The notes under the pieces: model-generated
Database searches by the model: none
The model's input: only the letters and a program-made list of their open reading frames with translations
What the model was told of the DNA's origin: nothing
In this document: piece by piece, positions 34,767-43,825 of the stretch
Layout of the letters: every line of letters starts with the position of its first letter
How positions within the stretch are numbered: the first letter of the stretch is position 1
Assembly: GCA_035995425.1 (NCBI GenBank)
Contig: DASYKM010000215.1
Coordinates: 12,298-76,297 of the forward strand
From: CADEED01 sp035995425
Lineage (GTDB): Bacteria > Pseudomonadota > Gammaproteobacteria > Steroidobacterales > Steroidobacteraceae
Direction of reading: 5' to 3'
DNA: 64,000 nucleotides
Translations under genes and position numbers: made by a program

Positions 34767-35234
34767 ATGGACAAGGCATTCATTACCTATCGCGGCACCG
34801 TGCAGCAGTGGCACTGCGACCACATGGGTCACATGAACGTCATGTGGTACGTCGGCAAGTTCGACGAGGCCACGTGGAACCTCGCGGCGATGATGGGTCT
34901 CACGGCGCAATACATGAAAGATGCCAGGCGGGGCATGGCCGCCGTCGATCAACGAATCGCCTACCGGCGCGAAGGCCTGCCCGGCGATGTGCTGACGATT
35001 CGCAGCGCCATCATCGAAGTGCGGCCAAAGAGCGTGCGCTTCGTGCACGAGATGCGGCGCGGCGATCTCGACGACCTGTTGGCGACCATGGTGGTCACCG
35101 GCGTGCACATCGACGGCGTGGGGCGGAGGGCGACGGAATTCGCCAAGCCGATCCTGGCGAGTGCCCAGGCCATGACGGTCGCCGACCCCACTCTGTGGGA
35201 CGCGTGGCCACCGGCCAAGGCCTACATGGAGTAG
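34767..35234 (+). CDS. Hotdog-fold acyl-CoA thioesterase (4HBT/YbgC-like)
   Basis: 155 residues. The N-terminal motif QWHCDHMGHMNVMWYVGKFDEATW has the conserved Asp and the HMN pattern of 4-hydroxybenzoyl-CoA-thioesterase-like enzymes, followed by VDQRIAYRREGLPGDVLTIRSAI. The family hydrolyses acyl-CoA thioesters in the cytosol; the chain preferred here is unknown. An AGGAG ribosome site and a small GGTA-loop hairpin precede the ATG. It is a single gene, divergent from the GntR operon. Confidence 0.85.
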   Translation: MDKAFITYRGTVQQWHCDHMGHMNVMWYVGKFDEATWNLAAMMGLTAQYMKDARRGMAAVDQRIAYRREGLPGDVLTIRSAIIEVRPKSVRFVHEMRRGDLDDLLATMVVTGVHIDGVGRRATEFAKPILASAQAMTVADPTLWDAWPPAKAYME

Positions 35235-35246
35235 TTCGGCGCGGCG

Positions 35247-35281
35247 AAAAAAAACCGCGGCGTGAGTGCGCACGCCGCGGT
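35247..35281 (-). terminator. Intrinsic terminator of the TonB-dependent receptor gene
   Basis: On the minus strand an 11-bp GC-rich stem (ACCGCGGCGTG, six-base loop, 35254-35281) is followed by eight Ts. It lies 38 bases past the receptor stop codon. On the plus strand, after the thioesterase gene, the same stem has no T-run. Confidence 0.88.
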
Positions 35282-35318
35282 CGTTATCCGGCAGACCGCA
35301 CGGTCCGCCTCCTGGTCT

Positions 35319-38144
35319 TCAATATTTCCAGCGAACTCCCAGCGCGAACGAGCGGCTGATGAGCGTGTTGCCGAAGTTCGTGGTGCTGGGACTGCCGACA
35401 TCGGCGAACGAGTAGTAGGACCGCTGAATTTCCCCGGTGAGATTGATCGCGTCGAACGAGACCGCCAAGTTTTCATTGAAGTCGTAGTTCAGCTGCAGGT
35501 CGAGGCTCTTCTCGGGCTGTCTCCAGACGCCGATCGGATTGGCGAACAGCGGCGCTTCGTTGTTGGCAATGAAGTTGTCGCGCCACACGTATGACAGTCG
35601 CGCACCCACGCCCGCTCGATCGTAGGCGAGAGTCACGTTGTATGAGCTGTCGGACACGCCGAAGAATTCGGACTCGTTCTGGCCGACCAGCACCAGGTTC
35701 GCGTCGTAGATCGGAACGTTCTGGCTCGAGTTCAGGCTCGTATAGCTGCCTTGAATGCCGAAGCCGTTGAGGATTCCCGGCAGATCGTCGGGAAAATACA
35801 GGAAGCCAAGTTCGAATCCATCGAGGTCGCCGTTGGAGGCGTTCACCGGCCGTGAAACCCTGAAGTCATCGACGCTGAGCCCGCTGTTCTCGATGTGAAC
35901 CGTCTGCAGTTGCGTGACCACCAGCCCGTCGATCTTGCGCTTGAACCAGGTGCCGTAGACGGCGCTGTCCTTGGCGAAATACCACTCGAAGGTGGCATCG
36001 AAGTTCTTGCCCTTCGCGGACGTCAGATTCGGATTGCCGCCGGTGCCCGAGCCGTAACCCACGTTCGTCAGATCGTCGACGAGCGTGAAGTTCGGATTGA
36101 GCTGGGCGAAATCCGGACGGCGCAGCGTTTCGCCGTAATTGAAGCGCAAGCGGAAGTCGTCGGTGATGTTGTATCGCAACGTGACCGACGGCATCAGATC
36201 GCTGACCTCGCTCACTCTGCTCGTCGACGGATTGCCGGCCACCACCAGATCGGTGAAGTCGATCGGCGTGGTCACCTTCACGTAGCGCAATCCGACTTCC
36301 GCGAGCCACTTTTCACCGAACTGCAACTCCGTTTTCACGTACGCGGAGGCGGTGCGCTCCTTGACGTCATACGAGCGCAGGAGTCCCGGGCCACCCGCCT
36401 GCGCGCCGTAGATCGCGCGCACCTGGTCCGCGTTGTCGTGGATCCAGTATCCGTTCGCGACCGCCCACGTGGTCGGTCCGTCGAAATTGCCATCCATGAA
36501 GCTGTGGTTGTCCCACACCATGCCTTCCGGCATCTGCCCGAGATTCGCCGCCACCAGCGGGAAGGGTGCGAGGTCGGTCGTCGGCTGCCAGTGTTTCGCA
36601 TCGCGATCGTCGTAGCGCGCGCCGAAGCTCAGTGTCCGGAACACGCCGTCGTCGCTGACCATATAGTCGCCGTCGATCGTGAGCGTCGCGGCGCCGCCCA
36701 GATCCTTGCCCTTGTTCTGGAACAGCTGTCCCATGTTCCACAGCGCCGGATTGAGCATGTTGGCGTCGATGTTGGCGCCGGCAGCATTGGTGAAGTGCCA
36801 CGAAGGCATGCCGTCGCCCGAGTTGAAATCGAGCGTGATCGCTTCGGGGACGCGCTCGGTGCGTACGGCGATGAAATCCGTTTTGAACTTGCTGGATTGA
36901 ATCGACAGGTCTGCTTCCAGTTTGAACCGGTCGCTCATCTGCCACTTGCCGTTCAACGCGTACACAAAGGTGTCGGTCGAAGCGTCGGTGGAGTCGCCGC
37001 TGTTGAAATTGAACGGCGCGCCGACCACGCGCGTCTTGATGAGATTGCTGTCCGGATACAGCGTGATGGTCGAGGCCGGATTCGGCCCGAGCGAACCCCA
37101 CCAGTCGGCGAACGTGAAGTGCAGGTTGTTGAACATCTCCTCGCGATAGCCCTGGTAGAAGGCTTCGAAGGTGTATTCGGAAGTGTCGTTGGGCGCGAAC
37201 TGCAGCGCGAGATTGGCGGCCGGCCGCTTGCGATCGGCCTCGAAGTCGCTGGCGAACAACGCGTCGCGCGCCAGTAGATAGGGAAAGTTTGCGACTCCGG
37301 GGCCGGTGTTGAAGTCCAGCGTGGAACCGGGCTCCTCGGGCAGTCCGCGGCTGAGGCCTGCTTCCCAGATCGGCGGAGTTCCGTTGAAGACGCGCTGCAG
37401 CGGCGTGAATCCCGGCGGCAGGGGGCCGGTGGCCGTCACGAACGGAACGAGCGCGCCCGCCGTCACGCTCTGGTCGCGATAACGCGATTCGCCGAAACTC
37501 ACGTTGAACAGCGCGCCGAAGCGGCCGTCGGGACCATCCCACTGGTTGCTGACGAGGAAGCTCAGGTTTGGATCGACGTCGCCGCGCTGCTCCTGTTCGA
37601 CGGCGCGCGCATTGAACGACATCTCGAGCCCCTCGAAATCGAACGGGCGTCGCGTGCGCACGTCGATCTGTCCGGCGAGGCCCGTCTCGATCTGATCGGC
37701 CGAGCGGGTCTTGAACACGTCGACGCGGCTGATGAGGTTTGCAGGGATGTCCTGCAATTGAACCGCGCGCCCGACGCCGGTGAAGAAGTTGCGCCCGTTC
37801 CAGGTGGTGGTTATGTCGGGGAGGCCGCGAATCACGATGCCGTTGGCTTCGCCGCCGGCGCGCTCGGTCACCTGCACGCCCGTGACGCGCTGCAGCGCCT
37901 CGATGACGTTGTTGTCGGGTAGTTTGCCGATGTCCTCGGCGACGATGGATTCGACGACCTGCGTCGCTTCCTTCTTGTTCTCGAGACCTTTCGCCAGACT
38001 CTGGCGAACGCCGGTGACGACGACGGTTTCCACTTCCTCGCCTTTGGGCGTATCGGCGGCAGGTGCCTGCTGCGCGATTGCGGAAACCGAGATTGAAAGC
38101 GCCGCCAGCGCAGACGCCGAGCTGATCTGTTTGATTCCCGCCAC
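35319..38144 (-). CDS. TonB-dependent outer-membrane receptor (probable arabinan/oligosaccharide type)
   Basis: 941 residues from a GTG start. The signal peptide is about MAGIKQISSASALAALSISVSAIAQ. The plug domain begins with ETVVVTGVRQSLAKGLENK and has IGKLPDNNVIEALQRVTGVQV and IVIRGLPD. The 22-strand barrel ends SFALGVRWKY with the terminal aromatic. The opening is characteristic of the carbohydrate-type receptors of Xanthomonas, Caulobacter and relatives. Divergent neighbours are a FadR-type regulator, a GH43 and a GH51, so the likely ligand is an arabino-oligosaccharide; this is inference from context. It has its own terminator downstream. Confidence 0.88.
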   Translation of the reverse strand: MAGIKQISSASALAALSISVSAIAQQAPAADTPKGEEVETVVVTGVRQSLAKGLENKKEATQVVESIVAEDIGKLPDNNVIEALQRVTGVQVTERAGGEANGIVIRGLPDITTTWNGRNFFTGVGRAVQLQDIPANLISRVDVFKTRSADQIETGLAGQIDVRTRRPFDFEGLEMSFNARAVEQEQRGDVDPNLSFLVSNQWDGPDGRFGALFNVSFGESRYRDQSVTAGALVPFVTATGPLPPGFTPLQRVFNGTPPIWEAGLSRGLPEEPGSTLDFNTGPGVANFPYLLARDALFASDFEADRKRPAANLALQFAPNDTSEYTFEAFYQGYREEMFNNLHFTFADWWGSLGPNPASTITLYPDSNLIKTRVVGAPFNFNSGDSTDASTDTFVYALNGKWQMSDRFKLEADLSIQSSKFKTDFIAVRTERVPEAITLDFNSGDGMPSWHFTNAAGANIDANMLNPALWNMGQLFQNKGKDLGGAATLTIDGDYMVSDDGVFRTLSFGARYDDRDAKHWQPTTDLAPFPLVAANLGQMPEGMVWDNHSFMDGNFDGPTTWAVANGYWIHDNADQVRAIYGAQAGGPGLLRSYDVKERTASAYVKTELQFGEKWLAEVGLRYVKVTTPIDFTDLVVAGNPSTSRVSEVSDLMPSVTLRYNITDDFRLRFNYGETLRRPDFAQLNPNFTLVDDLTNVGYGSGTGGNPNLTSAKGKNFDATFEWYFAKDSAVYGTWFKRKIDGLVVTQLQTVHIENSGLSVDDFRVSRPVNASNGDLDGFELGFLYFPDDLPGILNGFGIQGSYTSLNSSQNVPIYDANLVLVGQNESEFFGVSDSSYNVTLAYDRAGVGARLSYVWRDNFIANNEAPLFANPIGVWRQPEKSLDLQLNYDFNENLAVSFDAINLTGEIQRSYYSFADVGSPSTTNFGNTLISRSFALGVRWKY

Positions 38145-38523
38145 GTTGATACCCCTCTGACGGACGACTCGGTTCGGGTGAGCCGGTCCGCTTATTTATT
38201 ACTCGGACAAATGCTAGCGGTAGGACAAGTGCCAATGCAATGCCAGCGGTGTCATGGCTCCATGATCAGACTGATATGTATCTCAGGGACTTAGGCCGGC
38301 CGGGCCAATACTCGTACTTTTGCGGAACTTGATCGGTGAGCCGGCTTTCACTGATGAGCGAGGCCCGCCGATGTCTTGCCTGTTTTCAAGGGTTTGCAGG
38401 CGCAAGTGCATGTCCGCAGGAGAGGGTGCTGACGCGTGCGGGCCACATCCGATCTTGTAGTCACGGTGCGCTGCGCGGACAATTCGGCGGCGTTGAGTTC
38501 GGGACCGCAGGGATAATCGCCGG
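38145..38523. other. Divergent regulatory region between the TonB receptor and its GntR regulator
   Basis: No gene is visible. Near the receptor start there are two direct repeats, GGACAAATGC (38205-38214) and GGACAAGTGC (38223-38232), interleaved with two ATGCYAGCGGT copies (38211-38221 and 38240-38250). They lie 60 to 105 bases upstream of the receptor GTG and are good candidates for the binding site of the adjacent FadR-type regulator. An AT-rich stretch (CTTATTTATTACT, 38191-38203) may hold the receptor -10 box. Confidence 0.4.
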
Positions 38524-39330
38524 ATGGCTGCCAAAAAAAAATCCAAGAAGAGCAAGAAACCTCCAGCCACCGCGAATGCCGCTCACCCGCATCGCAAGTC
38601 GCTGCGGCTGCATGGAACGATTGCACGCGATCTCGGTGTCCTCATCGTTTCGGGGCGATACCGCCCGGGCCATGTGCTCGACGGGGAGGTGGAAGCCAGC
38701 GAACAACGCAAGGTATCGCGCACGGCGTATCGCGAAGCGCTGCGCATTCTCGCCGCGAAGGGCCTGGTACACAGCCGGCCGCGTGTCGGCACCCGGGTGA
38801 GCACTCTCGAGGAGTGGCACCTGCTGGATCCGGACGTACTGTCCTGGGCGTTTTCCGGTGAACCCGAACCCGAGGTGCTGCACGGATTGTTCGAGCTGCG
38901 AACCATCGTCGAGCCGGCGGCGGCGGCGCTCGCTGCCACGCGGCGCAGCCAGAAGCATCTCGACAGCATGCGGCGCGCGCTCGACGCGATGTCACTGCAT
39001 ACCCTCAACATCGAGGACGGGCGCATCGCCGACAAGGAATTCCACGCGGCGCTGCTCCACGCCACGGCGAATCCCTTCATCGTTTCGTTGACCAACGGTG
39101 TTACGGCGGCGGTCAACGCGCTGACCGAATTCAAGCAGCGCATTGCGCCATTGAAGCGCGATCCGGTGCCCGATCACTGGCGCGTGTACGACGCCATCGC
39201 CGCCAAGAATCCCGATGGCGCGCGCGAAGCAATGACCGAGCTCATCCGGCTCGCGATCATGGACACGCCGATCAAGCAACGGCCCAAGCCGGCCGCGGCG
39301 TCGCGCGCGACGCGCGACGCTCACTACTGA
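38524..39330 (+). CDS. FadR-subfamily GntR transcriptional regulator
   Basis: 268 residues. The first 25 are lysine-rich (MAAKKKSKKSKKPP). The winged helix (about 28-98) has the recognition region KVSRTAYREALRILAAKGLVHSRPRVGTRV. The FCD effector domain (about 115-245) has ELRTIVEPAAAALAATR and the metal-ligand histidine segments DKEFHAALLHATANP and DHWRVYDAI. Members control sugar-acid and glycan genes. It starts divergently from the receptor and runs towards the arabinan enzymes 78 bases on, so it likely controls both sides. Confidence 0.88.
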   Translation: MAAKKKSKKSKKPPATANAAHPHRKSLRLHGTIARDLGVLIVSGRYRPGHVLDGEVEASEQRKVSRTAYREALRILAAKGLVHSRPRVGTRVSTLEEWHLLDPDVLSWAFSGEPEPEVLHGLFELRTIVEPAAAALAATRRSQKHLDSMRRALDAMSLHTLNIEDGRIADKEFHAALLHATANPFIVSLTNGVTAAVNALTEFKQRIAPLKRDPVPDHWRVYDAIAAKNPDGAREAMTELIRLAIMDTPIKQRPKPAAASRATRDAHY

Positions 39331-39408
39331 CGGCGTATTGCGCGGCGCCGGGCTTCGCGGCTAGCATCAAAAGTCTGAGTATTGTTTTTCTCGGGCTTGA
39401 GGGGGCTC

Positions 39409-40473
39409 ATGGGCGCCGATACTGGTTCTGGCGGACTGCTGGCGCGCCGCGCACTTCTTCGCTCTTTGCTGGCGCTATCTCTGGGCGGATCCGGCCTCGG
39501 CCGCGCCGCCGCGCAGGCAACCGGCTCGATCAACGCGCGCATGCAGGGCGATTTCGCGCCCGTGCACGATCCCTGCATCATCAAGCAAGGCGATACGTAC
39601 TACCTGTTCTCCACGAGCGTGAAGACCGACGTCGGCGGTTTCGTTGCCTGCCGGCGCTCGCGCGATCTCATTACCTGGGAGCGGTTGGGCTTCGTGTTCA
39701 CGCAGATCCCCGAATGGGCGCGCGCAGCCGTACCGCGCACCAAGGGCGTGTGGGCGCCGGACATCTCGTTCTACAACGGCCTCTATCATCTCTATTACTC
39801 GGTCTCCTCGTTCGGTTCCAACCAGTCGGTCATCGGCCTCGCGACCAACCAGACGCTCGATCCCGCGGACCCGGCATTCGCCTGGGTAGATAGAGAGCTG
39901 GTGGTGCAGTCGCGATTGCACGATCGTTTCAACGCCATCGATCCGAACCTGTTCGTCGATCGCGATGGCCGCCACTGGCTGGCCTGGGGAAGCTTCTGGG
40001 ACGGCCTCAAGATGGCGCGCATCGATCCGGCCACGGGAAAGCGCCTCGAGAGCGAAGACAAGATTCACTCGCTGGCATGGCGTCCGGTGGCGCGCGGCGC
40101 GCCCAGCGCCATCGAGGCGGCTTTCATGATTTCGCGCGGCGACTACTACTACCTGTTTGCTTCGTTCGACTTCTGCTGCCGCGGAGTGAACAGCACCTAC
40201 TTCGTGGCGTGCGGCCGGTCGCGTGAAGTCACCGGGCCATACCTGGACGTGAACGGCCGCTCGATGATGGACGGGGGCGGCAGTATCGTCGTCCAGGGGG
40301 ACGAGCGCTTCAAGGGCACCGGCCACAATGCCGTGCTGCGCGCTGGCCCTGGTGATGACCAGGGCGACTATCTGGTGTACCACGCCTACGACGCCGAACA
40401 CGGCGGCACGCCCACGCTGCGTATCTCACCCATCTACTGGACGCCGGACGGATGGCCGCGCGCGCAACTCTAG
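39409..40473 (+). CDS. GH43 exported arabinan endo-1,5-alpha-L-arabinosidase-like enzyme
   Basis: 354 residues. A leader with RRALLRSLLALSLGGSGLGRAAAQ (twin Arg, possible Tat) precedes a five-bladed propeller. The catalytic triad of GH43 is visible: base in VHDPCIIK (about 54), pKa modulator in NAIDPNLF (about 178), and acid in SAIEAAFM (about 237). The motifs GVWAPDISFYNGLYHLYYS and GHNAVL fit arabinanase-type members. It should cut alpha-1,5-arabinan outside the cytoplasm. The ATG was chosen because GAGGGGG lies four bases upstream; a TTG nine codons earlier is less likely. The GH51 gene follows after eight bases. Confidence 0.87.
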   Translation: MGADTGSGGLLARRALLRSLLALSLGGSGLGRAAAQATGSINARMQGDFAPVHDPCIIKQGDTYYLFSTSVKTDVGGFVACRRSRDLITWERLGFVFTQIPEWARAAVPRTKGVWAPDISFYNGLYHLYYSVSSFGSNQSVIGLATNQTLDPADPAFAWVDRELVVQSRLHDRFNAIDPNLFVDRDGRHWLAWGSFWDGLKMARIDPATGKRLESEDKIHSLAWRPVARGAPSAIEAAFMISRGDYYYLFASFDFCCRGVNSTYFVACGRSREVTGPYLDVNGRSMMDGGGSIVVQGDERFKGTGHNAVLRAGPGDDQGDYLVYHAYDAEHGGTPTLRISPIYWTPDGWPRAQL

Positions 40474-40481
40474 GAGTGACA

Positions 40482-42041
40482 ATGAAGAGAAGCCGGAAGC
40501 AACTGTGTGGCGCAATGCTGTCGATCGCATGCGTTTCCATGGCGGCGGTCGCCGCCGAATCTGTCAACGTGGCGGTGACGATCCATGCCGATGAGCCCGG
40601 GCCGACCATCAACCCCAACGTCTACGGTCAATTTGCCGAGCATCTCGGCGCCGGTATCTACGAAGGCGTGTGGGTCGGCGAGAAGTCGGCCATCCCGAAC
40701 ACCAACGGCTACCGCAACGACGTGATCGACGCGCTGAAGAATTTGCACGTGCCGGTGGTGCGCTGGCCCGGCGGCTGCTTCGCTGACGAATACCACTGGC
40801 GCGACGGCGTCGGCGATCGCGCCAAACGCCCGGTGAAGGTGAACACGCACTGGGGTGGCGTGGCGGAGACCAACGAGTTCGGCACCCATGAATTCATGAA
40901 ATTCGCCGAAATGATCGGCAGCAAGGTGTACATCAGCGGCAACGTCGGCTCGGGCAGTCCGCAGGAGATGGCGGACTGGATGGAGTACATGACGTCGAAC
41001 ACCGTCTCGACGCTCGCCAACGAACGTCGCAAGAACGGGCGCGATGCGCCCTGGGACGTGCAGTTCTTCGGCATCGGCAACGAGACCTGGGGCTGCGGCG
41101 GCAACATGACGCCGGAGTACTACGCCAACCTGTTCCGGCAGTACGCCACCTACGTGAAGGCACCGCGCGGTCACCGGCCGAAGATCGTCGCCAGCGGCGG
41201 CAACGACGCCGGCACCACCTGGGTGGACGTGCTGACTACCAACGTACACCGCGACATGGACGCGATCTCGCACCATTACTACACCACGCCCACCGGCGTG
41301 TGGCAGAACAAGGGCAATTCGGTCGGATTCCCCGAGGAGCAGTGGATTTCCACGCTCTCGAACACGATGAAGATCGACGAGTACATCACCAACAACGTGA
41401 AGATCCTCGACAAGAACGATCCGGACGGCAAGGTGGCGTTCTACGTGGACGAGTGGGGCACCTGGTATGCACCGGAACCGGGCCGCGAACCGGGATTCCT
41501 CTACCAGCAGAACACGCTGCGTGACGCGCTGGTCGCCGGCCTCAACTTCAACATCTTCCACCGCCACGCCAGACGCGTGCAGATGACCAACATCGCGCAG
41601 ATGGTGAACGTGTTGCAGGCCATGATCCTCACCGACGGACCGAAGATGGCGCTCACGCCTACCTACCACGTGTACCAGATGTACATTCCGTTCCAAGGCG
41701 CGACGTTCCTGCCGACCGAGGTGATCACCCCTGATTACAAGCTCGGCAACTACACCGTGCCGTCGGTCAGTGTTTCCGCGGCGCGCGACGTCGACGCGCG
41801 ATTGCAGCTGGCGCTGGTCAATCTCGATCCGAATCGCGAGGCGGTGGTGACCGTAAACGTGGCCGGCGCGAAGGCGACCGGCGCGCTCGGCCGCGTGCTC
41901 ACGTCGAAGACGATGGATGCGCGCAATACGCCGGATGCACCGGAAGGGATCGCGCCGGTGAAGATCAGTGCTTCGCGCAAAGGCGATGCACTGCTGATTC
42001 GCTTGCCACCTAAATCGGTGAGCGTCGTGCGTTTGCAGTAA
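40482..42041 (+). CDS. GH51 alpha-L-arabinofuranosidase, exported
   Basis: 519 residues with signal peptide MKRSRKQLCGAMLSIACVSMAAVA. A TIM barrel carries the acid/base glutamate in FFGIGNETWGCGG (about 199) and the nucleophile in FYVDEWGTWYAPE (about 323). A C-terminal beta-sandwich ends near VSVVRLQ. RWPGGCFADEYHWRDGVG is the GH51 signature. It releases L-arabinose from the oligosaccharides made by the neighbouring GH43. TAGGAG precedes the ATG. An exported GH51 is less usual, since many family members are cytosolic. The 3' end overlaps the convergent HupE-like gene by 32 bases. Confidence 0.92.
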   Translation: MKRSRKQLCGAMLSIACVSMAAVAAESVNVAVTIHADEPGPTINPNVYGQFAEHLGAGIYEGVWVGEKSAIPNTNGYRNDVIDALKNLHVPVVRWPGGCFADEYHWRDGVGDRAKRPVKVNTHWGGVAETNEFGTHEFMKFAEMIGSKVYISGNVGSGSPQEMADWMEYMTSNTVSTLANERRKNGRDAPWDVQFFGIGNETWGCGGNMTPEYYANLFRQYATYVKAPRGHRPKIVASGGNDAGTTWVDVLTTNVHRDMDAISHHYYTTPTGVWQNKGNSVGFPEEQWISTLSNTMKIDEYITNNVKILDKNDPDGKVAFYVDEWGTWYAPEPGREPGFLYQQNTLRDALVAGLNFNIFHRHARRVQMTNIAQMVNVLQAMILTDGPKMALTPTYHVYQMYIPFQGATFLPTEVITPDYKLGNYTVPSVSVSAARDVDARLQLALVNLDPNREAVVTVNVAGAKATGALGRVLTSKTMDARNTPDAPEGIAPVKISASRKGDALLIRLPPKSVSVVRLQ

Positions 42042-42390
42042 CGAAGCGGATGAGAGCGCTGGTTGCGGCCACGCCGGCCGCGATCAGGCCCGCGCTCGAG
42101 AGCATGAAACCGGCGGCGTAGCGCCAGCCATCGCTGTCCGCGGTCCACGCGGCGACTAACAAGCCGAGAAACGTCGCCGACATCGGCCACAAGAAGCGGC
42201 CGCCGAGCCGTTGCACCAGCAGCCCGACGATGAGCAGTGCCACCACGTGGTCGATGCCGCCGAGCGGGTGCATGGCGCCGGCGCCGAATGTCGAAGTCTC
42301 TCCATGGCCCGGATGGGCCAGTGCCGCTGCCGGCAGCACGGCGGCGAACACTATGACGGCGCGGACCAGATGTTTTCTTGCGAGTGTCAT
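42010..42390 (-). CDS. Short HupE/UreJ-like membrane protein
   Basis: 126 residues. A leader (MTLARKHLVRAVIVFAAVLPAAALA) ends just before HPGHG, followed by GAMHPLGGIDHVVALLIVGLL, which is the nickel-ligand region of HupE/UreJ proteins (HPGH and HPLxGxDH). Only three helices follow (about 50-65, 72-86 and 92-115), so the protein is about two thirds of the usual length of around 190. HupE/UreJ proteins move nickel for hydrogenase or urease, and ureG is divergent next door. It may be a minimal version or a truncated gene. Confidence 0.75.
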   Translation of the reverse strand: MTLARKHLVRAVIVFAAVLPAAALAHPGHGETSTFGAGAMHPLGGIDHVVALLIVGLLVQRLGGRFLWPMSATFLGLLVAAWTADSDGWRYAAGFMLSSAGLIAAGVAATSALIRFVTANARRSPI

Positions 42391-42516
42391 GGCATCCGAG
42401 ACTAGCCCATTCCGGCGTCGCCGATACCGTGCCGGCGGCTCCGCCAGGCCACTCTTATATAAGTCATTTGACGCAGGCCGGGTGCCGCGCGCGCACCGGC
42501 CTTCGGAACGCGAAGT

Positions 42517-43146
42517 ATGATTCCGGGCATGAATTCCAAATCCGATGTTTTGCGTGTGGGCGTTGGCGGTCCGGTGGGTTCGGGCAAGACGGCGCTCGTG
42601 GATTCGCTGTGCAAGCGGATGCGCGACAACTTCAGTCTCGCGGTCGTCACCAACGACATCTACACCAAGGAAGACCAGGAATTCCTGATCCGAAGCCAGG
42701 CACTGGCTCCCGAGCGGATTCGTGGAGTCGAGACCGGCGGATGCCCGCACACCGCCATCCGTGAAGACGCGTCGATGAATCTCGCGGCCATCGATCAGCT
42801 CATGCACGACTTCACCGGGCTGGACCTCATCATCGTCGAGAGCGGCGGTGACAATCTGGCCGCCACGTTCAGCCCGGAGCTCTCGGACCTGACGCTGTAC
42901 GTCATCGACGTCGCGGCGGGCGACAAGATCCCGCGCAAGGGTGGGCCGGGCATCATGAAGAGCGACCTGCTGATCATCAACAAGATCGATTTGGCGCCGC
43001 ACGTCGGCGCGTCTCTCGAAGTCATGGATCGCGACGCGAAGAAGATGCGCGGCACCCGGCCGTTCGTGTTCACGAATCTGAAAACCGGCCAGGGCCTCGA
43101 CCAGGTGGTTCAGTTCATCGAAACACAGGGCATGCTCGGCAACTGA
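42517..43146 (+). CDS. ureG: Urease accessory GTPase UreG
   Basis: 209 residues (205 if the second ATG, MNSKSD, is used). The P-loop is GVGGPVGSGKTALV, followed by the metal-carrying region VETGGCPHTAIREDASMN (Cys-Pro-His nickel motif), IVESGGDNLAATFSPEL, and the guanine motif INKIDLAPHVG. UreG hydrolyses GTP while loading nickel into urease with UreD, UreE and UreF. It is not in the urease operon but about 13 kb from it, with the urea sensor genes between. Confidence 0.95.
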   Translation: MIPGMNSKSDVLRVGVGGPVGSGKTALVDSLCKRMRDNFSLAVVTNDIYTKEDQEFLIRSQALAPERIRGVETGGCPHTAIREDASMNLAAIDQLMHDFTGLDLIIVESGGDNLAATFSPELSDLTLYVIDVAAGDKIPRKGGPGIMKSDLLIINKIDLAPHVGASLEVMDRDAKKMRGTRPFVFTNLKTGQGLDQVVQFIETQGMLGN

Positions 43147-43258
43147 CAGCCTGCGGTTGCCGTTGCTGACACGCGCGCGCTCCACGGCGCGATAGCGCCG
43201 TTCGCCGGCGGAATCGAAACTGTGCGCGCCGACTTTGCGGCGCCGCAGGGAAATGCCC

Positions 43259-43759
43259 ATGCAAGGACAGCCCTTCAGACTGCTGTTTCTCTCGCAGCGG
43301 AATTCCGCGCGCAGCGTGATGGCCGAAGCTCTCGCCAATTCGATCGGGCGCGGACAGCTGCAGGCATTCAGCGCCGGAGTTCGTCCCGCGGCGTGTATCG
43401 ATCCGGTGACCATCGAGCTGCTGCATCACGCCGGTCTCGAAGTCCCTGCGCACGCGCCACGACACGTGCGCGAGTTCAGCGCGCCCGATTCGCCGCCGTT
43501 GGATTTCGTCTTCACACTGAGCGACACGGCCGCCGGTGAGGCGCCACCGACCTGGCCCGGGCACCCGATCACGGCGCACTGGCGTTGCGTCGACCCGGAG
43601 CAGTTCGACGATCCCGTGGAGCGCCGCCAGGCATTGATACGCACGCGCGCCGAGCTCGAACGGCGCTTGCGCGTGTTCAGCAACCTTCCCGTGCGGTCTC
43701 TGGATCGCCTGAGTTTGCAATCGCAGGTCGAGGCGCTCGGACGCAACGCGGAAGCCTGA
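43259..43759 (+). CDS. ArsC/low-molecular-weight-phosphatase-like protein lacking the catalytic cysteine
   Basis: 166 residues. The fold is that of thioredoxin-coupled arsenate reductases and LMW phosphatases. The phosphate loop, normally LFLCxxNSARS, reads LFLSQRNSARSVMAEAL, so the nucleophile cysteine is serine at residue 12 (codon TCG). The second active-site segment is also altered (DFVFTLSDTAAGEAPPTWPGHP; the usual Cys is Ser-Asp). The rest matches the family, including FSAGVRPA and ITAHWRCVDPE. It is therefore probably not an arsenate reductase and may bind an oxyanion or act as a partner. An ATG two codons upstream is possible. It follows ureG by 112 bases. Confidence 0.8.
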   Translation: MQGQPFRLLFLSQRNSARSVMAEALANSIGRGQLQAFSAGVRPAACIDPVTIELLHHAGLEVPAHAPRHVREFSAPDSPPLDFVFTLSDTAAGEAPPTWPGHPITAHWRCVDPEQFDDPVERRQALIRTRAELERRLRVFSNLPVRSLDRLSLQSQVEALGRNAEA

Positions 43760-43825
43760 CGACCGCGCGCCGGGATCGCCGGCAAACAAAGGCCGCAGTA
43801 GATAGAGGCATCCGCGAAACGTGTC

